The notes under the pieces were generated by a model. That model was not told the DNA's origin. It searched no databases and saw only the letters and a list, made by a program, of their open reading frames with translations. Made by a program: the position numbers and the translations under genes. From Setophaga petechia (Eukaryota; Chordata; Aves; Passeriformes; Parulidae), in the NCBI GenBank assembly GCA_024362935.1, contig JANCRA010000019.1, positions 2,972,501 to 3,036,500 of the forward strand: a stretch of DNA of 64,000 nucleotides. The letters run 5' to 3'. Below are positions 24,184-36,643 of the stretch, one piece after another (position 1 is the first letter of the stretch; each line of letters opens with the position of its first letter).

Positions 24184-24793
24184 CACCCAGATTCTGTTGT
24201 AAGCATCTACGTTTTCTAGGCATTTTCTACTTGCTCAATAGGAGCTGTCAATTAACTGAAATCTCATAGTCAGGCTCTGTGAGGAACTCCAGTTCAGATT
24301 TTAGACTATAAAGTACAAGATTTAAAAATTAATTACAGGTAATATAGCAGAAGAAGTGGAAAATTGTAAATAAAATACAACAAAATTATGCATGATGTAA
24401 AAGTGTATCACATGCCATCTCAGATTAAAAAATCTACTAACTTCAGACGACAGTTATGCTGTCTCAATACCTGCACACATCATTCCAGATAGTTTAAGAA
24501 GGTAAGAAATATTAGGCAGATATCTCCCCAGAAACAAAAAATATGTGGGTAACTTTAAAAATTGTAAAACGGTTATAATTTTTAAATTATTTAAACAGAA
24601 AAATAATACTAAAACAAAATAATGAACAAGAGATCTCTACTGAATCTACCGCCTCTAATTTTAAAATCCGTATTTTTATTTCTTCTCCTACAGAGGATCT
24701 TAACTCTTAAACATACAAAATATTTAGGCATTCATGTACTTTTCAATAACAGATACTCATTTACTTGCTTGTTTATAAATATTCAAGACTCAC
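24184..24793. other. Intron-like AT-rich spacer
   Basis: No repeat or exon is recognised. It lies between the 80-nt hairpin and the coiled-coil exon, and would be intronic if the minus-strand gene model holds. Confidence 0.5.
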
Positions 24794-24947
24794 TTTGCTG
24801 TTCCAACATTTTACATCTTCCTGGATTTCTGCTTTTTGCTTCACTAACTCCTCAAGGTGTTTTTCATCCTTTATAATCTTCTCTTCTGTTTCTTTTAACT
24901 TCATACAGTATTCGGTCCAAATGAATTCAGAATGCTTTAACTCATTC
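24794..24947 (-). CDS. Coiled-coil exon of an unidentified minus-strand gene
   Basis: This is the clearest exon in the window. On the minus strand the acceptor tgtgtgtatttctattag precedes 154 nt and the donor aaa|gtgagtct follows. Only one frame is open. It starts with the last base of a split codon, runs 51 codons and ends at a codon boundary. Parts read NELKHSEFIWTEYCMKLKE, TEEKIIKDEKHLEELVKQKA and EIQEDVKCWNSK, with heptad-like spacing of Leu/Ile and many Lys/Glu, typical of a long coiled coil. The other two frames stop within a few codons. I do not recognise the family, so no symbol is given. The other minus-strand exon candidates suggest it belongs to a large gene. Confidence 0.55.
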
Positions 24948-27900
24948 CTAATAGAAATACACACAAAATGAATCTATCTATTTGGAAATACTCCAAGCAG
25001 TCCATAAAGGAAAATGTAAAGCAGACCTGAACTAGTAAAGATTTATTTTGATTCTCTACTATGTTCCTTGAATAGGTAAAGATGAGATCATTTCAAAATT
25101 TCCACCCTGGGAAGTTCATGCAATTTCAGCTGGAACTACTCATGCTACTAGTTCACTCTAGCTTAAAACCTGCCAACATTACAACTTCTAATTGGACCTC
25201 TGAGCAGGTATTGGAGTAGTCAAATAAAGGCTTTTTTCATACCTCACATGTCAACTAAACAAAATAGGAGTCCGCACTCTGCTAGTGGCTGAATCTAATT
25301 CAGAGCCATCCTCACATAATCAACCCACTGTGCTGTAATTTTGTGGACAAATGTAATTTGTAAATTAAATTTTTCACTGACATCAATTGTTCATGCCAAA
25401 ATGAACTTGAAGGCAAGGTCAAAGGCGGGGTTAAGGACTTTACTTTCACTCTGAATAGTGGATTTAAAAGCATTATAGGAAGGAAAGCTTGCCATAATTA
25501 CAGAACAAGACACTAATAACTACAATTGTCAGAAAAACACTCCCATGAGACATGGTTATAGACCTCATTATAGGCTGCAAAATACCTTTGTTTTTTACAT
25601 TTGTGAAGGGATTTGACAAAAAGGCAAAAGAAATAGAGGCATATCAGGTAAAAATTTTACAATGGCTGCTGGTATTTGTCCATTATTTTTACCATTGTTT
25701 CAGCAGGCAGAAAAAAAGTTTCCTCAATTCTACCAAAAGAACTGTTCTGGTCAATAACATATTGCAAAGTGTGTCATATATTGTAAAATAAATCCACCAC
25801 TGCAGAACTAAGGCCAACAGTATCTGAGTTCTAGAGACAACTATTGCAGTACAGCCCAAAAAAACCCCTGCAATAAGACAAGAGAAAAAAATCATAAAGT
25901 TCCTTCATCACTAACTCAAGAGCATTTTCTGCAAGATTGTTTAAGAGACATTCCTCATTTACTTGCTTCCAATATTTCATCTAATGCTGGAATAAAGACT
26001 TAACTTGCAAAGTGTTACAGGCTGTGTATAGCATGAGCATGAAGCCCACATTTTGAACTCCTCCACTTCCTGAGGTCCCACCACCCATGCAAGAGACATA
26101 TAAATAGTATTTGGCACTATTCTAGAAACAGACATGTAACAGTCATAGGCTGTAATTTTCTTCTCATATTGCCTATCAGCTACAACTTTCTGAGTCGTAG
26201 CTGTCATGAAAAATTACAGCACCATCAGCCACAATGCGTGTGTGCAAGGCACAGACTGTGCCGAGTGATTTATAACAGCCTCAGTATTTTCAGTTTTGTG
26301 CAATCTTCATCATTTTCTCACTGATGGCACTGAACATAAAGAAAAGAGTATGAACTGCAGAGCAGTCTTTCCAGTCTGTGCCACCACAAATCTTTCTCAT
26401 GCCTATCAACACTACTTTACTCTAGTCCTCCTCAGATGGCAGCTGAAGGGTTCTGCTTCCTCTGTAATGTAAGCATGACTTTAGCTACCAGTTTAGCAAA
26501 TAGCTGCCAAAAAAATTTAAAACACTCAGTACAAAACCCAAACAAACAAACAAAAAACAAAAACAAAAACCTCCCCCAGAAAACAACCAAAGAAACAAAC
26601 CTACAAAGAACCCAAACAAAACCGAACTCCCAAAACCCTGAAAAAAAATGCTTCACTGAGGGATAGAAAAAAGAGTTTTCTACTTGACTTTTTCCTGAAA
26701 ATGCTGATATTCCTAAAACCACTGGTACCATTAGCGCTTTCAGTTTAATTCACAGTCATGCAAAGCAGGTTACAGGGTGCACAAGAGTAAATGTCTCCGT
26801 CATGTGACATGAAAAGGAAATTGTATAGTTAGGTGAAACAGAAAACTTATATGGCATATTTCTGTCAGTACAAATGCCTAATTTTGGTATTATTTACCTA
26901 TTGCCTCTATCATGGGGATTTTACTTACATAAGGACCTCTTTCAAAAAAAAAAAAGAAATTTGAAAGCATCTCAGAAAAAAGATTAGCTACAGGAAAACA
27001 CCGCGCCTCCTCTCTTGCACATGAAACAATCTCAAGCACCCCAGTCTCCTCCAAGACTACCAGAAACCCCAGAAAAACTGCCCATGCTGCCCTACAACTA
27101 CTAAGCAAGCTAAGAGCTGTGACACAATGACAGAATTTAGAAGGAACTGAACAAAATCTTGCACAAAAAAAAACTTTAAGAATTGAAGTAGTCACAAGAC
27201 AAGATGAAAAAATTCTAATATTAACTAAAAAACGAAGAAATAAGATCAGATGATAAATTTTCATTGAGAAAATAGATTGGAGGATGGTACCTCAAAATCC
27301 CGTATCTGTTGTTTTGATGTATTTACAAATTCTGTGAAAGGGCAGTAGCAGTGAAATTAAAAGCCTTCATACAATGTGATTACAATAGGAAAGGTCAAAA
27401 TAAACTAAAATCTTCAGAAAAATTCCAGGACAAACTAAACAACTGGGGAATAAGCCACTACATACCATTTTGCATCCAAACTCGAAGTAAAAGATCAGAG
27501 AAATTACATGATAAGTACATCATAAAATTCTAAATTAACTCAGTTTCTGTTTGAGAGAAACATACATATTTCCACAAACATGTCTACTCAACATTTAGCA
27601 CAGTTAAAGAAGCTAAGAAGGTTAAATTAAGCAAGAAATGGGATGGAAAATATTAGAATAAGAAACAAAAGTAGTACATCCCCCTTAAAGTCAGAGCCAT
27701 GGCTTAAGTTGGAATATTCTTTGTATTACCTTCCAACCCATTTCAGAAAACTATATCACAGAAATGAAAAGAAACCAGAAAGCATCTTAGAAAGGTCCTA
27801 AAATACAGAATTCTTCTTAAAGCACATTGAAATAATGAAAATTGTTTTAGAAAAAAGAAATTAATAATGAACAAAGAAGTTCAAAGCCACAGAGAATATA

Positions 27901-28247
27901 GCCTAGTGAAGAAAGTTGACAATACACAGAAATATTTATTCTTACATACACCTTAAGATTTCAAGGTACAGCAATTTGTGTACAATTGTTTTTTTGGTTT
28001 TTTTTTTTTTAGAAAAAACCTAATAGCTGCTGATTACACTCTATAAATACGAATCAATAAGGAATAAAGTTTAAAAGTATGTATATGATGGAAGAGTAAA
28101 AAAAAAAGAAAAAAAATAGGAAAATATACTTTTAACAATAATTTTCCTGTTGTTACATGATAAAATCACCTTCAGCAACAGTTACTATAATCAGACTATC
28201 TGAATGCATAGTAATAAATCACATGACATTTTGGTAATACATCTTAC
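24948..28247. other. Intron-like AT-rich sequence
   Basis: No repeat family is recognised. One or more exons should lie here if the gene model is right, because the phases of 28248-28298 and 24794-24947 do not join directly. A 41-nt segment at 26899-26939 has a superb T-rich acceptor and a gtaaat donor, but its phase fits neither neighbour. Confidence 0.45.
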
Positions 28248-28298
28248 TCAGTACCTGATCTTTACCATAATTAAAATCAACATGAGGTTTGCAATGAA
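28248..28298 (-). CDS. Weak candidate exon, 51 nt
   Basis: On the minus strand an acceptor (ttctgtaacttgttaag) and donor (ctga|gtaagatg) bracket 51 nt. Read in the phase left by the 31781-31900 exon (one base), it is open: two bases, then HCKPHVDFNYGKDQVL, then one base. Phase agreement is the main support. The splice sites are fair and the segment is short. Unidentified. Confidence 0.2.
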   Translation of the reverse strand, partial: FIANLMLILIMVKIRY

Positions 28299-29515
28299 CT
28301 TAACAAGTTACAGAATCAAGGTCCATGCTTTCTGATTTCTCTCAGCTGGAACCCACAAAGGAGCTAATGAGTATTTGATCAGTTCTTCTCAATATACATA
28401 TTTAAACAATAATCAAAATTCCAAATATTATGAAGACGTGAAACTTGCATTCCCAGACTCATATACACTAAAAACAAGTGTTATTTCTTACTCTTCACAT
28501 ACCTCTTCTTTTGCTTAGACATACATAGTAGTCAATTGAAGAATTATGTGGCAATTTTCAGAAGTCACTCCAGCTTTGACAAGTGTTATTACAAAATTCT
28601 GCTCTCAGGTTTTGTGTAATAAAATACTTCCACTTTAGCTATATACCTGACCACAAATTTAATTTTTCATATACTAATATTCTTTTCAGAGTGTAAAATA
28701 GGTTCTGAAATTAAAAAGTTTAATCTTAGTTAACTAAAACTAAATGTGTTGACTGTGGCTCTATGTTAGAGATAATAAAATATAATTAGCAAAAATATCT
28801 CTAATATAATGTCAAAATTATCCTGACTCAAAAAATCCAAGACTTAGAAATTCACTGTAAATATTAGGATCAAAATAGGAAAAATTTAGATATGGTGAAA
28901 AAGAAACAAGTCAGAGAGAGAGACTTAGATCTACAGTATTGCTAAGCTATCCATCTTAGAGAAAAATAGTTTTTGATCCTACACTGACTCATCCCTCCTG
29001 ACACATGGAAAATTTGGATCATAGTACAAGTGCATCACCACTTTACAAATGCAAGGCCAGAACTCCTCAAACAGCAACATCATTTGAGTGAATGTTACCA
29101 AGATGCCTCCAGCTCCCATATTAGGGGTGAACTTGTTACAGAGAGAGCTGTGATCCTTCTTTAGTTCTCCTCTTTAGTACCAATGACAAAGAGATCCACA
29201 GTGATGTGATATCTGAAAGAAAAGGAATTATTGCATCTAAGCAGCCTTCCCTTGCTCAAGAATGTGTCAGTAAGGTTTCTGCTCTGACCTGCAAGCACAG
29301 ATCTCCCTGGATAGCAGACATCAAAAGCACCCATCTTATTAGCCAAAGAAATGAGTTCCTGATGTTGATAACACCTAGGTCAAAATATACTGTAAGAGTG
29401 TCCTGTTCTTCAGAGTTACTTTCTACCTCAAAGCTAAGTAACTTCTAAGATTCTGAGGCAGGCAGCAAGTACACCCGTGGGATTAAAAGAGGTGTTTCAA
29501 GGTGCTGAGCAGTAA
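28299..29515. other. Intron-like AT-rich sequence
   Basis: Nothing firm. A minus-strand frame ending at 29161 with a fine acceptor (attccttttctttcag) near 29213 encodes YHITVDLFVIGTKEEN before a stop. It is noted only as a possibility because no donor follows. Confidence 0.45.
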
Positions 29516-29637
29516 ACAGTTTTTGAAATGAAGCTGCTGATGTTTTTAATCTAAACAAAGTGAAAATGACACAACCACAGTTTTTGAAATAAAGCTGCTG
29601 ATGTTTTTAATCTAAACAAAGTGAAAATGACACAACC
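29516..29637. repeat. Tandem duplication, 61-bp unit, two copies
   Basis: Units 29516-29576 and 29577-29637 begin acagtttttgaaat and differ at about one position (tgaag versus taaag). Such identity marks a recent duplication. The unit resembles no transposon I know and has no coding frame of note. Confidence 0.95.
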
Positions 29638-30079
29638 AACTCACATTATTTTAATCAGGTGCAGCTCTTAACTATGGCATATAGACTACCCTAAACAGTA
29701 AGCAAAACAACCACAGTTATTAATACCAATTATTTCTTGAAGAAAGAACTTAAAATTTAAAACCAAGAGAAAATGTCTGCAGCTACTATGACTTCTTCTT
29801 TATATATCTCTGATAGTGGGTCCTTTCACAGAGGTGACCAGGATACCTTACTCCCTAATTCAACTGTGCATCTTGTTTTATTCAAACATATCTTATTGGA
29901 GAAGTTGACATACAGTTTAAATAGAATAAATTTTTTTCCTATTTGGTACATCAAATGAAAATGTTGCTCATGTTACCCTCTACTCTCTCAGTTACTTGAA
30001 GATTTTGTTTCATGGTAGACAAGCCTACAAAAGAGATTTCATGGACTGAATGCAGGCATTACAATGGGCAATGTGTAAG
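29638..30079. other. AT-rich spacer
   Basis: No gene or repeat recognised between the tandem duplication and the LTR. Confidence 0.5.
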
Positions 30080-30635
30080 TATACTGGTTTGGGCTGGGAT
30101 CCAGTTAACCTTCTTCAGAGTAGCAAGTATGAGGTTATGTTGTGGTTTTGTGCTGTAAGTGGTGCTGTTTCCACACAGGGATTTTAGCACAGCTTACACA
30201 GAGTCAAGCCCTTTTCTCTGCCTCACCCTACCAGTGAGCAGGCTGGGGCTGCACAAGGAGATGAGGGGGACACAGGCAGGACAGCTGATCCAAACTGGCC
30301 AAAGGGATATCCCACACCATATGGCATCATGCTCAGCATATCAAGTTGCAGGAAGGAAGGGGTTGTTTGTCAGTAATGGTTTTTATCTTCTCAAGTAAAC
30401 GCTTGCCTTTCATGGAGATGGCTGAACACCTGCCTACCCATGGAAGTTGAAAATTAATTTCTTGCTTTGTTCTCCTTGTGTATATGTCTGCTGCTTCTTC
30501 TCTTAAACTGCCTTTATTTCCACCAGTGGCTTTTTTTCATTTTTACCCTTCTGATTCTCCACACCATCCTGGCTCAGAGGAAGAGAGCGAGATGCTGTCT
30601 GGGACTCAGGTGCCCACTGAGGTTAAACCACAACA
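30080..30635 (+). mobile_element. Solo LTR, avian endogenous retrovirus
   Basis: The block starts tatactggtttgggctggg and ends ggttaaaccacaaca. Inside it has a palindromic-looking gcatcatgctcagcatat segment, a TATA-like region and a coding-strand layout seen in a solo LTR family widespread in birds. About 556 bp, GC-richer than its surroundings. The start has TA where TG is expected, and the flanking pentamers (gtaag and atcag) match at only three of five positions, so the insertion is old. No internal retroviral genes are present. A 3' scrap of the same family occurs at 58745-58793. Confidence 0.8.
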
Positions 30636-31780
30636 ATCAGTTATTCACACTGCTTACCTTTTGTCTTTTTAGAAAGTCTGGCTGTGTGCTGCTAGCTTGT
30701 AGACCATGAAAATGACAACATTTACTTCTGCTAGTAACAACCTCTGGACTTCAAGGATTTCTTGGCGGAGATGGGCTAGCCTATGGCATAAGATTCTTAG
30801 GAATATGCAGATGAGAATGACTTTTGGCAAATAGGGATTCACTGTGCAGAAGTGAATAACAGGACTTAGAGGTATTAGATCTGTGCTGGTGGTAAGAGTA
30901 GCTCTAGTAGCTCCCAGTCATATTTAAATACTTAAGAAAAGACTGTCACAGTATTGTGGAATTACTCAGTTGTCTCACAGACACAGACAGCCCATCTCCT
31001 TGAGGAATCTAATGCTGCTGCCAGGAGCTTCATGAAATTCCACTGTTAGTCCAATAATCAGAATTCTCCTTTACAAATGATCTCCTCTACAAAACGTCAG
31101 AATGTTGCGTTCACAGCACCTCCTGTGAGCTGAATGGATCAGTGTATGGAAACAGATCCCACAGTAAGAGAACAGCAGTGCCTTCATTTCGAAGAGAGAT
31201 GGCTGTAACCTGAGATGATACATGGATCTGTAGATAACAGACACCCTTTAAAGTCCTCGTTTCTTTAAAAAATAAGAAATTCGGTAACAAGAGATATTTC
31301 TTCAGCTCTATAAGTGCTCCTTTACAGTTCTTAGGTAAACTAATGAGGCAAACTCTATAGTGACTTCTAATGAAAATGATTCTTTAGAAGAAACAGAGAA
31401 TGGGTGACAGACAATCCCTTGCAATGATTGTGCTGGATGGGAAATTGACATTTACTGAAATGAGGTTAATAAGGACACCAGTTTCCACATACAACTCAAT
31501 CATTAGCATTAGAATTACTGCCTTGAATGAAGCATCAGTGATCAGGGCATGTTTTCAACCCCTGCTGTATGTGAGGCAGTTTTTAACATCAACTCTCCAG
31601 AATATCAGAACAGTGCATGCTGACCCAACTCAGGGAGTGCAGAGCACAACCTGAATTATGAAACTGACCTATAAATTCCTAGTGAACTCAGGTAGTTCTG
31701 AATGAATAAGATGGACCAAATCACATTACTAACTGAGGAATTTATATACTCCATAATAACCATGCACAGTTTTTTAATAC
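30636..31780. other. Intron-like sequence
   Basis: A minus-strand gtaagc donor at about 30651-30656, just past the LTR, follows a short open frame (QASSTQPDFLKRQK) without a good acceptor. Otherwise nothing is recognised. Confidence 0.45.
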
Positions 31781-31900
31781 CTGATATTTGAAGAACAGGT
31801 GCTGTCACATGGCTGCGGTGCTGAACTGTCTGCTTTGGCCACTCAGGATATTTCAAAAATTTATTACTGCCTTTCAATTTTTCCTGTGAGCTTTCTTCAT
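31781..31900 (-). CDS. Internal exon of an unidentified minus-strand gene
   Basis: An excellent acceptor (ccttttctttttcactttag) and a donor reading atcag|gtatta bracket 120 nt. Two frames stop at once. The third runs from two split-codon bases through 39 codons to one trailing base, reading EESSQEKLKGSNKFLKYPEW and then PKQTVQHRSHVTAPVLQIS. The composition (Ser, Lys, Gln, Pro, two Trp/Tyr) suggests a flexible, non-membrane segment. Its start phase exactly fits the end of the 34575-34784 segment, the next candidate upstream, giving a Val-stop-Lys-Asp-Glu-Glu junction. Not recognised from memory. Confidence 0.5.
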
Positions 31901-34574
31901 CTAAAGTGAAAAAGAAAAGGCCACTGTGTCATTTGCTACTTTGCCAGATAAAATCTGGCAATGAGCCATGGGCATATGCAGCAAAGTTGAGTGTAACCTC
32001 CTACGAAACATCAAATACTTGATATTCCTGTTCTTTGGCACACTTATTCTTGGTGCTGACTCTTTGTCTGTATATTCAGAGATAGAAAGGAAGGATTATT
32101 TGTCAGTGACTGGCCATTAGTGATGTCCAATTGTTACTATATCTCTACTTGATAATCCAGCATTAATAACCTGACAAGAGGTTACAGCAAGGAAACTCCA
32201 ACATAAGCCACTGCCATAAAGAAGCTACCTTGCAATCCAATAAAGTAATTTTGTTGGTTTGTTAAAATAAAAAAAAAAAAAGGTAGAAAAGGTATTTTGA
32301 TAAATTTCAATAATTTGTACAGTAAATAAGAATGATAGCAGAATGTTGTGTCAAAGGGATTAAAATTATAATTATTATAATTATAATTCTGGATGTCATG
32401 TCTTCCTTATTCTGTTAATGCAAGCTAAGACAAAAGAGGCAAGCACTTACGTATAATTCTATTATTTTAATTGAAGAAAAAACCAAAAGAATTTAAAATA
32501 ATTTTCTATAGTTTGGTTGCCTCTATTAAAACCAACAGGGAATTATAATGCCGTAGTGGAGAGCTCTTACTTCTATTGACTCAAAGCATCTCAGGATATT
32601 TAATTTTCTCATACATACATGCATCTTTCTTTAGATTATTTATCAATCTTTTTCATTGTCTTTTGTGTTTCTATGAGTTCACAATGAACATCACTGCATA
32701 TGTTTGATGTCAGAAAACAAGTTTTCTGAAAGATTTTATATAAAAAGCATACATAATATTTGAAATTAAAAAATCCAAGATTTGTCTGATTCTTGTCAGT
32801 TTAAAAACTGATGTTTAAATTTGAAGTGCCAGGGAAAGACAACGGAATGTGTTGCAAAATTGCATAATTTTAAAAAATGCTGGGGAGAGGGTTTTCATTC
32901 TGTTGGAGAATTTTGGAGTTATTTTGAAAAGGTGGCTACTTTCATGGGAAGATAGTGACCTCTGGAGCAGAAAGAAAGAAATTATGTGCAAAGAAGCCAC
33001 TGAGGTTTCACTCAGTAACCTGACAAAATCATTACTGAAGAATCTCCTGGAGGCTGTGCAGCCTTTGCAGACAATGCAATGACCATATTTTTTAATGGGA
33101 TTGATAATATTGGAGCACTCAGTTTGTAACAACTCTCAAATAGAGATATGCATGTCTGTTGTCTTTGCTTTTTAAAATACTAAAAATACAAACAACAAGA
33201 TATAAAATCTTTATTAGAATCTAGCTTAACTTTGCTGCTTAAATTAGTTATCTGGATATTAAAAATTAGACATTAAAAATTAAATAATTATTTTAATTGC
33301 AAAGTTAACTAAGTATCAGCAGGTTTTTTAAGATTATGGCAGGAAACCCCAAACCTTAGTAACAAACAGTTAAATCAGAGCACAATAAAAGCCACAGATA
33401 ATTTACTTGACTTTAAAAATTCTGTTGAAATTAAATATATAAAAGATAAATACATGTGTATAAAGACATATAAATACAGTAACAATAAGTCTGTATTCTT
33501 GTGATATCCAGTGACAGTTTTTGGAAAGAAAGAAAAAAATACTCCAAAAAGAAAGAGGATTTTTAAATAGCTTTTAAAAAAATTTTAAGTCTACTTCTAG
33601 TACATCTCAATATTTTAGCCGCATATATTTTAGGACATGAACACAGAAATAAGACATCCAATTTAAAAATGTTACCAACTTGATTTTTAATCAGTATTTC
33701 AAACATATAGCCCTGATAGAATGGCGATGTGTTTCATAACTCAGAAGTAATTCATGATAGTTCTTATATTATTTGTGTAATAGGCAATTAACTTTTCGAT
33801 TTTAGAAGTATTTTGATTTCAGAGTTCCCCATGAATTAAAAATAAAACAAAAAGAAATATCATTAATCACTTACAACCCCCCCCACACACACACACATTT
33901 TAGACTGCAAGCACCTCGAAAAAGAGATTCTACTCTAGATTTGCACTTAAAAGGTATTATAGAAGGTGTATTGAAAACATTGTAATTATTCCTAATATCT
34001 GACCTTGAAGTAACACAGTATCCCCTCCATTTTTAGAAATCAATTTTAAGCTACCTGCAACTTTGCTCTACTTTGATTATTTAGACTGGCATCCTCCACA
34101 TTAGGCATTTGCCATAAAAAATATTATAAATTTTACAATCAATAAATACTATAAGTAAATACATTAGGAAAAACGTACATCAGCACTAAAGAATAATTGA
34201 ATCTTGTAAACTTTTTTTGACAGCTTCTGACATCTCCATATTCTGAAACACAGATGTCTGTGTTAAAAAGTGAACAGAATCATTGCAAATATCACATATG
34301 TGGCTTCCACCTTTCTCGGGAAAAACCCCACATGAAATCATCTTACAAAGTCAGAATTACATTCCATTTATTCCTCAGAGACATTTATTAAAGGCAGCAT
34401 TGTCCTCCCCAGGCTCTCTCGACACTGAGTGCTTGTATGTAGTGCTACAGGTATACAAAATGTAAAGCAGACATTGGTACTTCCAGCAGACGGCTGTTCT
34501 CTAAAAGGTGGAGAATATATCTCTCCACAATGGAAAGAAACTAAAAGAAACCTCTGTGTATGATCTGGATTTAC
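31901..34574. other. Intron-like AT-rich sequence with simple repeats
   Basis: Contains an A run at 32269-32281, an AAT-rich tract at 32362-32392 and a C8 run joined to (AC)n at 33877-33897. Overlapping frames at 32815-33132 lack exon features. Confidence 0.55.
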
Positions 34575-34784
34575 CTTTCTATACATCCTCCACAGCTGTG
34601 CCCTTGGATTCAGCTTTTCTTCCAGCAGAGGGCTGTGTTTCTTCACGAAGTCTGCTTCCTCCTGAATCTCTCTGTTGGCTGTTTCTTACATACTTGGTTC
34701 TGTACCTGCAGCAGCTGACAGCTTTTACAATCAAAATGCCATCACAGCTCCAATGTATCTCAATATTACGCATGTAGTATTCTG
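34575..34784 (-). pseudogene. Exon-like segment with a stop near its 3' edge
   Basis: The acceptor gctaattatcttttcag is excellent and the donor agaaag|gtaaat is good; 210 nt lie between. Read from two split-codon bases the frame is open for 67 codons (EYYMRNIEIHWSCDGILIVK, then AVSCCRYRTKYVRNSQQ and a Ser/Glu-rich tail), then meets TAG at 34579-34581, only four bases before the exon edge. The phase still joins perfectly to 31781-31900. Alternatively the second half in another frame reads REIQEEADFVKKHSPLLEE then KLNPRAQLWRMYRK, which looks even more protein-like and would imply a one-base shift in mid-exon. Either way an intact product is not encoded. Unidentified. Confidence 0.45.
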
Positions 34785-36515
34785 CTGAAAAGATAATTAG
34801 CATAACAAAATGTGGGTACCTGAATGACACCATGAATAGCTAGTGAGATTAGGAAATATCTAAGGCTTGCAAAATTTTGCTCTAAGTTTCTTTGAAGGCC
34901 GAGAAAGGACATTGATGAGAAAAGATCAGCAGCTATTGCATTAGGAGTGGATCTGGTTTATAAACTCATGATTAGTTATCCTAGTATGTAAGTCAAGCAA
35001 CTGCTCAAAGCTGGGGTGGTTTTGTTTTCAAGAAGGAAATGAAAACACCTCGCCTTAAGGCATATGTAGAGGAGGCTATTATGACACAAGAACAGTTCCA
35101 CCGAGCTTCCTAGCCTCCAGCTATGTTGATGTATGACATATGTTGGTGCAGAGAAAGAACAGGGCAAGCACAGATCCAACATCCTCTTGGTACAAAAACT
35201 ATTTTCAGTACGAGCACTCTTCCCGAACTAAATATGGTTTTAGGAAAGTTAAACTAAAGATACAAACTCAAAACCAACAAACAAAACATTCTCACTGTCA
35301 CACAAGAATTATTTTGTGACTGCCACACAATCAGTCTTAATTCAGTTTGCTGCATTTTCTTTTCTGATTTGGCATAAATTTCCTATGGGTCTTTACAGGA
35401 AAATAGGTGACTAGACCACTGGTTGCTGAATAGCAAGATGTAGTTTGTCTTATTTTGCCTAGAAAAAAAGAAAGTTTATTACAGGTGCTGTTCTGCAGCA
35501 GCTGATGGGAAATTTATTGGTATAAAACTACAGAAAGTAAAGAATATCAGATGAGAAAAAATGTCAGGTAATATCTCAAGAACAGTAAACTTGGCCATAA
35601 ATCTGAGAGAGAGAAGCACATTTTACTGATGTAAAAAATACTCCTGAGAAGTAGCTGTGAAATATTCAACACAATCCCTTAAGTCAATAAATCTTGCTGT
35701 GTTAACAAGACATAAATCCAAAATTTGCAAAATTATTATTGCATTGCTACTGAAAGTTAGAGATATTGCAAGAAGAAGTGGATTTTCTACTTTGTACAAA
35801 GTGATGCCTAACATTAAGATGAATAAAATGTGTTTTATATTGGATTTTTGTTCTATTTCAGAGAAAGTAATTTCTGAAGATTGGTTACATCAATGTAATT
35901 ACCTGAGTGTGCTACAGGACATAGATGCAGCAGGCACTAGGTATAATGGAAATCAAAGTAAGTCTGAAGAAATAACAGGATTCAGTGTCTAATCTGGATA
36001 GGTCATGCAAAATCTTAATTAATCTCCTGGGTTTGTAGTACTTAGATTAGAGATAATTATAACATCCCTGAAGGTCTTTATCCTCAATTCCATGTTAGTA
36101 TATTCTTTGTTTTTAAGATAATACTATGAAAAGTTATAATCCTGGAAATGACAGTACTTACTCCAAGGACATGACATTATACTGACATAGCTCACTGATA
36201 AATAAAGGGACAAGAAACTGGTCAATTTTCACAGCTAAACTTAATGCTGCTTTATTTCACCTTTAAAAAATGCCGCATCATTGCTTACATTAACAGACCA
36301 GAAAATGTGCTAATTATATTCTATGTTTCTAAACTTCTGTTATTTAAAGAAAATGCTAAACACTAAAGAAAAAGCAACAGAAATGTATAGCAACACACAA
36401 AGATAATTTACAGCTACATCATCGTAGGTAAGAACATCAAAAAGCAAAAAGTAACACCTCTCCACCTCAAATCTTGAGCTACTATGCTTGCAGTTCTTTA
36501 CTTTGTAAAATTGAC
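34785..36515. other. Intron-like AT-rich sequence
   Basis: No repeat or supported exon. A plus-strand 111-codon frame at 35657-35992 shows AT-driven composition only. Confidence 0.5.
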
Positions 36516-36643
36516 CTTTCACTGCCACAGATTTGTTCCTGAAATCTGAAAGCATCCTGAAAGCATCCTCTAACCTGTCAATGATTTTTAGTTCAGAGCC
36601 TTCATTCAACCTCTTCCTCTGTTTTCAGGGCATCATAAATGGT
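36516..36643 (-). pseudogene. Exon-like coiled-coil segment with one-base frameshift
   Basis: The acceptor (gtgattgcctcttacag) is strong. The first frame reads TIYDALKTEEEVE and stops. Moving one base near 36608-36618, in a G-rich run, the frame reads LNEGSELKIIDRLEDAF and then RMLSDFRNKSVAVK to the edge. Both halves look like one amphipathic helix-rich domain. With the weak donor gaaag|gtcaat the segment is 128 nt. Removing one base gives a length that starts at a codon boundary and ends with one base, exactly what the 34575-34784 exon needs. A second donor (acaaa|gtaaag) at 36502 would lengthen it. A single-base insertion in a once-functional exon is the simplest reading; an assembly error is possible. 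Confidence 0.42.

Noticed and set aside
26899..26939. 41-nt minus-strand segment with a T-rich acceptor and gtaaat donor
   Set aside because: Its phase fits neither neighbouring exon candidate and it is very short; the T tract explains the acceptor score.
30080..30635. Possible full-length endogenous retrovirus around an LTR
   Set aside because: No second LTR in the same orientation at a suitable distance and no gag/pol/env-like frames nearby; it is a solo LTR.
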